From Collinsella sp. (GTDB taxonomy: Bacteria; Actinomycetota; Coriobacteriia; Coriobacteriales; Coriobacteriaceae), in the NCBI GenBank assembly GCA_019419545.1, contig DXZT01000033.1, forward strand, positions 1 through 5,476: a stretch of DNA of 5,476 bases, in the 5' to 3' direction. Below, one piece after another: positions 1-5,309 of this stretch. A program made the translations under genes and the position numbers. Every line of letters begins with the position of its first letter. Positions within the stretch are counted from its first letter, which is position 1. Below the pieces are notes generated by a model, which was not told the origin of the DNA, did no database searches, and was given only the letters and a program-made list of their open reading frames with translations.

Positions 1-52
1 CGGGTGGTTTCTGATGCGGCGCGCTGCGCGCCCCGCACAGGCTAAAGCCTTT

Positions 53-84
53 AATAAAAATGCCCGGACGCATGCGCCCGGGCA
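53..84 (-). terminator. Intrinsic terminator after the complete SIS gene
   Basis: Read on the minus strand, the hairpin arms TGCCCGGGCG and CGTCCGGGCA enclose a CATG loop. They form a 10-bp stem with a single G-U pair, followed at once by TTTTTATT (60-53). It begins 35 nt after the SIS stop codon. No T-run follows the hairpin on the plus strand, so it should act in the minus direction only. Confidence 0.9.
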
Positions 85-119
85 GGGTGCTTCTTGATCA
101 GTAGCTTATTTATCACCGA

Positions 120-1181
120 TTAGTAGTCGAACTGGTGATAGTAGCGGCGATAGTTGAGGTTGTGCTTGGTGACCGTCTCGTAGTAAGCGGCAAGGCGATC
201 GGTGATCAGCGAGGAGAGAATCCACGGAGACACGATGACGCGGAACTCGTCGTCAAGGCCGGGGATCGCGAACTCGGCGGTGTCGATGATGTTGATGTCG
301 GTGTCGCCGGTCACGCCGCGGGTCAGGAACGCGCGGGCGCGCTCGTCGAGCTTGCGGTTCTCGTCCTCGCCCATGAACAGGAACACGGGGACGCCGGGCT
401 CCACGAGCTCGAGGGTGCCGTGGAAGAAGTCGGCCGAGGTGATGTAGCGGGTGCGCTTCCACTGCATCTCCTCGAGGATGCACATCGAGAACAGGATGGT
501 CTCGCCCCACAGGGCGCCGGAGCCGATGAACATGGTGTAGGGGGCCAGGGCGTACTTCTTGGCGAGCTCCTCGGCGCGCGGCTCGAAGCGCTTGCGGATA
601 TCGAGCATGTCCTTCCAGATATCCTTGGTCTGCTCGATGAACTTATCGAACTTGGGGAAGCAGCCGCGGCGGTTGAGCAGGCGCAGGCCGAAGCAGTCGG
701 CGAGGTAGTAGCCCTTCTCGCAACCGCCCGAACCATGGTCAGAAGCCATGGCGACGCAGTTCTCGGCACCCACAGCCTGGCCGATGGGGCCCTCGGGCTT
801 GGTCATGGCGTAGACGCGCACGCCCATGCCCTTCATCTTCTTGACGGCCTCGAGGACCTCGGGGGTGGTGCCGGACTCGGAGGCGGTGAGCACGACGGAC
901 TTCTCGGTCATGCGCTTGTGGCCCATGGCGTTCCACTCGGCGGCGTGGATCAGGTAGACCTCGAGGTCGCGGTCGCCGAACTTGTTCATGAGGTACTCGA
1001 GCTGCATGAGCTCGTCCCAGGTGCCGCCGACGCCCATCAGGAACACGGCGTCGTAGCCCTCGTCGGCGACCTTGTCGGCGAGCGCGGTCATCTTCTTGCC
1101 GGTCTCGTAGAGCGCCTTGCCGTCCTCGAGATAGCCCTCCTGGTCGAAATGCATGATCTCGATCTTCTCGGTTTCCTTCAT
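120..1181 (-). CDS. SIS-domain sugar isomerase/deglycase, FrlB/GfrE-F-like (complete copy)
   Basis: Predicted 353-residue cytoplasmic enzyme with two SIS (sugar isomerase) domains, at about residues 43-150 and 212-335. The first carries the phosphosugar-binding loop SESGTT (101-106). The second begins with GSGALWGE (220-227). E238 and H254 are 16 residues apart, the same spacing as the GlmS isomerase catalytic pair E488/H504, and match a Glu and His I recall in FrlB. The segment HGTLELVEPGVP and the C-terminus RRYYHQFDY closely resemble FrlB (HGPLEIVEPGVP, RRYYGGLVEY). Known members cleave fructosamine 6-phosphates such as fructoselysine-6-P to glucose-6-P plus amine, so I infer a deglycase acting on the product of the PTS encoded upstream. 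An aminosugar-6-P isomerase/deaminase of AgaS type is the main alternative. The start at 1181 is chosen because AAAGGA lies 6 nt upstream; the longer frame reaching 1253 would run back through the promoter. It has its own likely promoter and terminator. Confidence 0.88.
   Translation of the reverse strand: MKETEKIEIMHFDQEGYLEDGKALYETGKKMTALADKVADEGYDAVFLMGVGGTWDELMQLEYLMNKFGDRDLEVYLIHAAEWNAMGHKRMTEKSVVLTASESGTTPEVLEAVKKMKGMGVRVYAMTKPEGPIGQAVGAENCVAMASDHGSGGCEKGYYLADCFGLRLLNRRGCFPKFDKFIEQTKDIWKDMLDIRKRFEPRAEELAKKYALAPYTMFIGSGALWGETILFSMCILEEMQWKRTRYITSADFFHGTLELVEPGVPVFLFMGEDENRKLDERARAFLTRGVTGDTDINIIDTAEFAIPGLDDEFRVIVSPWILSSLITDRLAAYYETVTKHNLNYRRYYHQFDY
121..286 (-). repeat. Direct repeat copy A (3' end of complete SIS gene)
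   Basis: By hand alignment, 148 of 166 bases match 5311-5476, including an unbroken identical run of 55 bases at 232-286 that reaches the window-limited end of the comparison. Similarity stops at the stop codon, so it reflects paralogous coding DNA and not a mobile-element end. Most differences cluster at about 186-221. Confidence 0.9.
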
Positions 1182-1230
1182 GGCTTTTCCTTTCTGTCCT
1201 GCACGCAACTCTATACATCGCGTTTCTTTT

Positions 1231-1242
1231 CGATACCAATTA
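1231..1242 (-). promoter_or_regulatory. Third related half-site at the SIS promoter start
   Basis: On the minus strand TAATTGGTATCG shares the TGGTAT core with the inverted-repeat arms (AGTGGTATTAAA). It overlaps the -10 and predicted transcription start, a classic repressor position. It is 35 bp from the nearest arm in the same orientation. The shared core is only six bases, so chance is possible. Confidence 0.3.
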
Positions 1243-1268
1243 TAGACATACACCTAATGTGTTTTTAA
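1239..1268 (-). promoter_or_regulatory. Predicted sigma-70-type promoter for the complete SIS gene
   Basis: On the minus strand a perfect TATAAT (-10, at 1244-1239) is preceded by TTAAAA (-35, at 1268-1263, four of six consensus matches) with an 18-nt spacer. Transcription would start near 1232, giving a leader of about 50 nt that ends in AAAGGA and the ATG at 1181. The region is AT-rich against GC-rich surroundings. A 17-bp-spaced alternative using TTGATA further upstream lacks a good -10. Confidence 0.6.
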
Positions 1269-1333
1269 TACCACTTATCAATCTGCTCCAATCCTCGGTG
1301 AACGGTCGAAATTCTCTGGTGAGTGGTATTAAA
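1264..1333. promoter_or_regulatory. 12-bp perfect inverted repeat flanking/overlapping the SIS promoter (putative operator pair)
   Basis: TTTAATACCACT at 1264-1275 and its exact reverse complement AGTGGTATTAAA at 1322-1333 are separated by 46 bp (58 bp centre to centre). The inner arm overlaps the predicted -35 element. Neither end is followed by a T-run, so it is not a terminator. Two distal binding sites for one repressor are the simplest reading. The protein is unknown and no regulator gene is in the window. Confidence 0.5.
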
Positions 1334-1351
1334 TTAGAATTGAATATATAG

Positions 1352-2566
1352 CTAACGCCTCTGGCGCCTCCCTTGTGTGACAAAGAACAGCGTTCCTACC
1401 AGCGCAATAACGGTCGATGCCCCAAACAGCACCGCCTGAACGCCCAAAGCCTCCGCCAAAAACGGAGCCGCCAGCAGCGGCAGCACGCCGGCGCTCATCA
1501 GGCCAAAACGCACAAAGCCGGTAATGCGCCCCAGGTATTTGATGTCGGCGCGCTCCTGAATCAAGATCATCTGCAGCGGTTCCAGGAATCCCCAGGCCAG
1601 ACCGTTAATCGCCTGACCGATAATCGCGACCCCCAGCATATCGGTGCCCACGTACACCATGGACCCAATGCCCACGGTCATGAGCGCGCCGAGCAACAAT
1701 CGCAGGTTGACATGGCGAGCAGAAAGCTTGGTCAGGATGAACGCACCCACCGAGGAAGTGAGGCCCACGACCGAGGACAGCCAGCCCAGCCAGACGATAT
1801 CCACGTTGAGCACATCGCGATAGAACAACGACTCCAGCGAATCGAACGCGCCAAACGCAAAGAAACCCAAAAAGCCCGAGATAAAGATGAGGCGCAGGTC
1901 GTGGTCGCGAAACGTAAGTCGCGCACCCTCGGCCATGCCGCCCAGAATACCGCCCTTCGGCTTCTCCCCTTTTGCGGGGGCAACACACTCGTGACAGCCC
2001 AAGGAGAGCACGGCCGCCACACCCATCATGCCCGCCATGAGCAGATAGACCGATTGCGTGGCAAAACAGCTCACGATGGCACCGCCGAGCAGCGGGCCAG
2101 CGGTATAGGCGATATTGCTGTAGAACACCATGAGGCCGTTCACGCGGGTTCGGCCCTCGGTGGTCGACTCCAGATATCCCGGAAACGCATGCGTGCAGGT
2201 GTTGATAAAGCCGCCCGCAAGTCCCAAGACGCACGCGGCAAACACAAGCCCGGGGACAGACAACGGCGCCAACCCCACGCCAAGCGATAGCACAGCCGTA
2301 ATCACGCGCGTCACAAATGACGTCCGGCGCGGTCCAAAGCGGTCGATGACCGAGCCCGACACCATATTGCCCACCGACGTCATAAGATTGCGCACGAGCG
2401 TAATGGCAGCAACCAAAAAGGCCGTGCCGGCCAGATCATACGTGGCCGCACCGATAAGCCCCAAAAAGTAGACCGCGTTGTTGGCGCACCACTGCAGGGA
2501 CTCAATTAGAATCAGCCTGACCTCCGCCGGCGTCAGGCGCATTGCTTCGCGATCCTTCGCGAACAT
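1352..2566 (-). CDS. MFS transporter, DHA3/MFS_3-like
   Basis: A 404-residue integral membrane protein with about 12 hydrophobic segments in two halves, separated by a hydrophilic loop at about 193-221. A major-facilitator motif A is clear between TM2 and TM3: GSVIDRFGPRRTS (71-83). GRTRVNGLMVFYSNIAYTAGPLLGG (138-162) is typical of drug:H+ antiporter-3 (MFS_3) proteins. Such proteins are mostly exporters of drugs, macrolides or small molecules; the substrate here is unknown. The start at 2566 is supported by AGAAGGAG 5 nt upstream; the internal ATG at 2542 lacks such support. It is co-directional with the PTS genes, but a strong terminator separates it from EIID and its codon use is less GC-biased. 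It may export a by-product of the pathway, such as the released amine, or be functionally unrelated; I cannot decide. No terminator is evident after its stop. Confidence 0.85.
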   Translation of the reverse strand: MFAKDREAMRLTPAEVRLILIESLQWCANNAVYFLGLIGAATYDLAGTAFLVAAITLVRNLMTSVGNMVSGSVIDRFGPRRTSFVTRVITAVLSLGVGLAPLSVPGLVFAACVLGLAGGFINTCTHAFPGYLESTTEGRTRVNGLMVFYSNIAYTAGPLLGGAIVSCFATQSVYLLMAGMMGVAAVLSLGCHECVAPAKGEKPKGGILGGMAEGARLTFRDHDLRLIFISGFLGFFAFGAFDSLESLFYRDVLNVDIVWLGWLSSVVGLTSSVGAFILTKLSARHVNLRLLLGALMTVGIGSMVYVGTDMLGVAIIGQAINGLAWGFLEPLQMILIQERADIKYLGRITGFVRFGLMSAGVLPLLAAPFLAEALGVQAVLFGASTVIALVGTLFFVTQGRRQRR

Positions 2567-2583
2567 ACGAACTCCTTCTATAC

Positions 2584-2623
2584 AAAAAGGGGATGGAGGG
2601 CATAGGCCCGCTCCATCCCCTTT
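2584..2623 (-). terminator. Intrinsic terminator between EIID and the MFS gene
   Basis: A perfect 13-bp inverted repeat (AAAGGGGATGGAG at 2586-2598, CTCCATCCCCTTT at 2611-2623) with a 12-nt GC-rich centre. On the minus strand it ends in TTTTT (2588-2584). It lies 35 nt past the EIID stop and should end most PTS transcripts. Its T-run stops only 4 nt before the MFS Shine-Dalgarno sequence (2579-2572), leaving no room for a promoter between them, so MFS expression probably depends on read-through or on a promoter further upstream. Confidence 0.88.
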
Positions 2624-2657
2624 CCAGGTTGCAACGAAAATCTATGCAGCCGGGCCC

Positions 2658-3482
2658 TTACGCCAGCACGCCGAAGAACGCGCCGATGATGCCCACGACC
2701 ATGGTGGCCACGATCAGCACCATGGGGTTGATCTTCTTGGACAGCAGCCAGTAGTACAGCCAGAAGGCGATCATGCCGAGCATGCCGGGCATGATGCCGT
2801 CCAGGATGTCCTGGAGGGTCTGGGCGTCCTCGCCCGAGCCGATGGCCACCGGGATGCTGGCCCAGAACATGTCCTTGCACATGGCGCCCACGACCATGAC
2901 GCCCACGATGCCCACGCAGGTCATGATCTTCTGCATGAGGCCGGTCCTCTGGGCCTCGTCCAGGAAGCCCACGCCCAGCTCGTAGCCCTTGACGGCGCCC
3001 CAGACGCGCAGCGCGAAGCCGGGGACGTTGTAGATGAGCAGGAAGGCGATGGGGCCGAAGGGGTTGCCGGCCTGGCACAGGCTGATGCCCACCGCGGCGG
3101 CGACCACGCGCAGCGTCGACAGGAAGATGGAGTCGCCGATGCCGGACAGCGGGCCCATGAGGGCGGCCTTGACGTCGTTGACGCTCTCGGGCTCGATCTC
3201 GCCGCGGGCGACCTTCTCCTCCATGGCCATCGCGATGCCGCCGACGAACGGGGCGAACTGGACGGTGATGTTGAAGAACGCGCAGTGGCGGTGCAGGGCC
3301 TCGGCGTAGTCGTCGGGGCGGCCGGCGTAGATCTTCTTGAGCATGTTGGCGACCATCAGGCAGAAGGCGATGTTCATCTGCTTGTAGTAGGTCCAGGAGA
3401 ACTCCATGCCCAGGGCGCCGACGTTGACGGCGCTCTTGACGAGGTCGGAGCGCGTGATCTTGTTCTCGGGACTAGAAGTCAT
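2658..3482 (-). CDS. PTS mannose-family EIID component
   Basis: A 274-residue membrane-associated EIID subunit, found only in mannose-family PTS systems, forming the translocator with EIIC. Visible hallmarks are the N-terminal ITRSDLVKSA, the region YAEALHRHCAFFNITVQFAPFVGGIAMAMEE (59-89), and MGPLSGIGDSIFLSTLR (109-125), the EIID signature. Hydrophobic segments follow at about 127-155, 187-212 and 232-273. I prefer the ATG at 3482 to the one at 3491. The strong GGAAGGGG ends at 3492, directly against the 3491 ATG but 9 nt from the 3482 ATG. With this start it overlaps the EIIC stop by 11 nt. Almost every codon after the first few ends in G or C, a stronger bias than in EIIA, EIIB or the MFS gene. 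An intrinsic terminator lies 35 nt past the stop. Confidence 0.94.
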   Translation of the reverse strand: MTSSPENKITRSDLVKSAVNVGALGMEFSWTYYKQMNIAFCLMVANMLKKIYAGRPDDYAEALHRHCAFFNITVQFAPFVGGIAMAMEEKVARGEIEPESVNDVKAALMGPLSGIGDSIFLSTLRVVAAAVGISLCQAGNPFGPIAFLLIYNVPGFALRVWGAVKGYELGVGFLDEAQRTGLMQKIMTCVGIVGVMVVGAMCKDMFWASIPVAIGSGEDAQTLQDILDGIMPGMLGMIAFWLYYWLLSKKINPMVLIVATMVVGIIGAFFGVLA

Positions 3483-4245
3483 CGTCCTCATCCCCTTCCG
3501 CGGAGAGCTGGGGCTGGGCTCCGCCCAGGCCGAGCAGGTCGAACTTGTCGATGCCGATGATGATGGCGATCAGGGCGACGCCCAGGACGGGCACGTTGGC
3601 GTAGGAGCACAGCAGGAAGCCCAGGAAGTAGAAGGGCACGAGCTGCTTGGTGAGCACCAGGCGGCCGAGCATGGCGAAGCCCATGGCAGGCAGGATGTTG
3701 GCTGCAACGCCAAAGCCAGCAAGGACAAAGGGCGGGATGAAGTCGAGCATGCCCTGGATGGCGTCAGCACCCAGATAGAACGACAGCGAGCACAGCAGGA
3801 ACGCCATGATGATACCGGTCAAACCGATCAGGAAGTGCATCGCATAGACACCCTTAAGGTTGCCCTGGCCGGAGAAGACATCAGCGCGGTCAACCAGGAT
3901 CGGCAGGACGGCGTTGAGGATGTTCTTGATGGCAAGGCACAGCGTGGCGATGGGCATAGCGAGCGCGATGGCTGCCTCGGTGCTCTGGCCCAGCTGGATA
4001 GCGAAGGCGCAGGCGAGCACGCCGCCGATCGTCTCATCAGGCGGCACGTAGGCGCCGATGGAGATCGAGCCCATGAACAGCAGCTCCAGGCTGGCGCCGA
4101 TCGCGAGGCCGGACTGCAGGTCCCCCAGCACCAGGCCCACGAGCGGGCACAGGACGATGGGGCGGAACGCATAGAGCGTACCGAGCTGGAAGTCGAACTT
4201 ACCAAATGCGGCGATAAGTCCGATGAGGATTGCTTGGGTAAGCAT
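3472..4245 (-). CDS. PTS mannose-family EIIC permease component
   Basis: A 257-residue integral membrane protein and one half of the mannose-family PTS translocator, working with EIID. Family features are the N-terminal hydrophobic segment, RPIVLCPLVGLVLGDLQSGLAIGASLELLFMG (about 28-59), and SIGAYVPPDETIGG (about 62-75). Several further hydrophobic segments reach GVALIAIIIGIDKF near the C-terminus. The length is typical of ManY/AgaC-type proteins. The start at 4245 is preceded by AGGAAAGGGGG, 4 nt from the ATG. The stop overlaps the start of EIID, suggesting translational coupling. The tail is acidic (SAEGDEDDDF), echoing the acidic tail of EIIA. Composition changes inside the gene: upstream of about 3700 codons are mixed, while the last ~75 codons almost all end in G or C, like EIID. 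Substrate cannot be read from the sequence. Confidence 0.94.
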   Translation of the reverse strand: MLTQAILIGLIAAFGKFDFQLGTLYAFRPIVLCPLVGLVLGDLQSGLAIGASLELLFMGSISIGAYVPPDETIGGVLACAFAIQLGQSTEAAIALAMPIATLCLAIKNILNAVLPILVDRADVFSGQGNLKGVYAMHFLIGLTGIIMAFLLCSLSFYLGADAIQGMLDFIPPFVLAGFGVAANILPAMGFAMLGRLVLTKQLVPFYFLGFLLCSYANVPVLGVALIAIIIGIDKFDLLGLGGAQPQLSAEGDEDDDF

Positions 4246-4272
4246 ATATCCCCCTTTCCTAATAGGACACTA

Positions 4273-4292
4273 CGAAGAGCTCAGACTCTTCG
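4273..4292 (-). other. Hairpin in the EIIB-EIIC intergenic gap
   Basis: CGAAGAG (4273-4279) and CTCTTCG (4286-4292) form a perfect 7-bp stem with a 6-nt loop, in the 58-nt gap just upstream of the EIIC ribosome binding site. No T-run follows on either strand, so it is not a terminator. It could protect or process the PTS mRNA, or modulate EIIC translation; this is inference. Confidence 0.35.
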
Positions 4293-4303
4293 AAATTGAA
4301 CGC

Positions 4304-4786
4304 CTAGAGCACGCTGGCGCAGTCAACCTTGGGGTCATCGGCCAGGGGTCGAATCTCGACCTCAACGCCACGATCCAGCATCTCGCGCACATCGGCTTCC
4401 TCGGCCGCGGTCAGGAAGATCTGACGAGAGACCTGACGCGCATCGGGACGCTTCTCGTCCTTGGGCTTGGTGTTGCCCAGGTTGACCGACTTGATCTGCG
4501 GGCAGCCCTCAACAAGCTGCTTTGCCTCAGCAATAGTGGCGACACAGATGATCATCTTGTACTTGTCGGTCACGCCCGAGTTGATAGCCTCGATTGCATG
4601 CTCCATATCTTTGATGACGAGCTTGCAGCCGGCAGGCTTGCCCATCTTGAGCGTCGTCTTCCACACCGGGTCGTTAGCGACCTTATCGCCCACGCAGAAG
4701 ATGCAGTTGGAGCCAAGGCCCTGAACCCAGGAAACTGCGACCTGGCCATGAAGCAGGCGATGGTCAACGCGAAGTAGCTGAATCAT
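4304..4786 (-). CDS. PTS mannose-family EIIB component
   Basis: A 160-residue cytoplasmic phosphotransfer protein of the mannose/sorbose family, which takes phosphate from EIIA and phosphorylates the sugar entering through EIIC/EIID. The diagnostic N-terminus is MIQLLRVDHRLLHGQVAVSW. H13 in HGQV corresponds to the phosphorylated His of IIB-Man (His175 in E. coli ManX, context DDRLIHGQV). Here the second Asp of that context is replaced by His (VDHRLLHG). The later segment KSVNLGNT fits the usual SVNxG stretch of the family. I chose the ATG at 4786 because a run of six G lies 7 nt upstream and the protein then begins right at the conserved first strand; a TTG at 4801 would add five residues (MGGHI) and destroy that site. 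The gene sits between EIIA (57-nt gap) and EIIC (58-nt gap). Confidence 0.93.
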   Translation of the reverse strand: MIQLLRVDHRLLHGQVAVSWVQGLGSNCIFCVGDKVANDPVWKTTLKMGKPAGCKLVIKDMEHAIEAINSGVTDKYKMIICVATIAEAKQLVEGCPQIKSVNLGNTKPKDEKRPDARQVSRQIFLTAAEEADVREMLDRGVEVEIRPLADDPKVDCASVL

Positions 4787-4843
4787 AATGTGACCCCCCA
4801 AAGGTCTTGTGCCGTCTTACGGCGTGTCAGCAGGTGCTGCGGA

Positions 4844-5263
4844 TTAGAACTCTTCTTCCTCGTCGTCATCGACCAAAAGATCGTTGACAAACTTCACGCG
4901 CGTATCGTCCGCAGCGACGATGGCGCGAATCGTCTCCTCAACCGGCGCCGACTCGTCAGAGAACAGCAACTGGATGAGGAGAGGAAGGTTCATGTTGGTA
5001 ACGAGGTACGTGCGGGGACGCGTCTGGACGATCTTGGTGAACTCGTTGTTGACGCTGCCGCCAAAGAGGTCGGTGCAGACAACGACATCATCGTCAGCAG
5101 ACATGCCTGCCAGCAGTTTTTGGGCCTCCTCGGCCACGTCCATGCGGCCATCGACGAACATCGAAAGATCGTGGACGTTGTCGCGAGCGCCCGAGAGCAG
5201 CTCGACGCTCTCCTTGATGCCGGTAGCGAAGTGCGCATGGCTGGCGATGATGTACTGTCTCAT
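4844..5263 (-). CDS. PTS mannose-family EIIA component
   Basis: A 139-residue cytoplasmic phosphocarrier of the mannose/sorbose PTS family (EIIA-Man fold). It should accept phosphate from HPr and pass it to the EIIB encoded next. The N-terminus MRQYIIASHAHFATGIKES matches the family pattern of a hydrophobic strand followed by the active-site His; H9 aligns with His10 of E. coli ManX. Other family features are the strand VVVCTDLFGGSVNNE (about 60-74) and TNMNLPLLIQLL (about 89-100). The size fits a stand-alone IIA; in E. coli ManX it is fused to IIB. The start at 5263 has AGAGGA about 7 nt upstream. The C-terminus is a striking acidic run, VDDDEEEEF, that the folded domain does not obviously need. 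It is co-directional with EIIB (57-nt gap) and the upstream SIS gene (46-nt gap), so a shared transcript is likely. Confidence 0.93.
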   Translation of the reverse strand: MRQYIIASHAHFATGIKESVELLSGARDNVHDLSMFVDGRMDVAEEAQKLLAGMSADDDVVVCTDLFGGSVNNEFTKIVQTRPRTYLVTNMNLPLLIQLLFSDESAPVEETIRAIVAADDTRVKFVNDLLVDDDEEEEF

Positions 5264-5309
5264 TCTGTGTTCCTCTCAATAGCCCGGCACGTTCCCGCAC
5301 CCGTTTTCT

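Noticed and set aside
15..52. GC-rich hairpin (15-37) and short AGGC/GCCT hairpin (39-50) at the left edge, as a second terminator or RNA gene
   Set aside because: The first has a bulge and no T-run; the second has only a 4-bp stem. No gene on the left is visible to support either.
1182..1253. 24-codon N-terminal extension of the complete SIS protein
   Set aside because: It would start upstream of the predicted transcription start and cross the promoter; the ATG at 1181 has a good ribosome binding site and a family-like start.
135..1268. Plus-strand open frame of 377 codons opposite the SIS gene
   Set aside because: It is the antisense mirror of a GC3-rich gene; its translation is low-complexity (rich in Gly, Ala, Val, Leu, Glu, His) with no domain and no ribosome binding site.
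1264..1333. Inverted repeat as a terminator of the MFS gene
   Set aside because: The 46-nt spacer is long and no T-run follows the second arm on either strand.
1373..2290. Plus-strand open frame of 305 codons opposite the MFS gene
   Set aside because: Translation is rich in Gln, His, Arg and Lys with no recognisable fold, as expected for the complement of a membrane-protein gene.
2478..3560. Plus-strand open frame of 360 codons opposite EIID
   Set aside because: Asp/His/Gly/Ala-rich composition, no domain; it exists because the GC3 bias of EIID removes antisense stops.
3406..4299. Plus-strand open frame opposite EIIC
   Set aside because: Low-complexity hydrophilic antisense of a membrane protein; no start signal.
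4809..4840. Small hairpins in the EIIA-EIIB gap (GCCGT/ACGGC and CAGC/GCTG)
   Set aside because: Stems of 4-5 bp with no T-run are expected by chance in GC-rich DNA.
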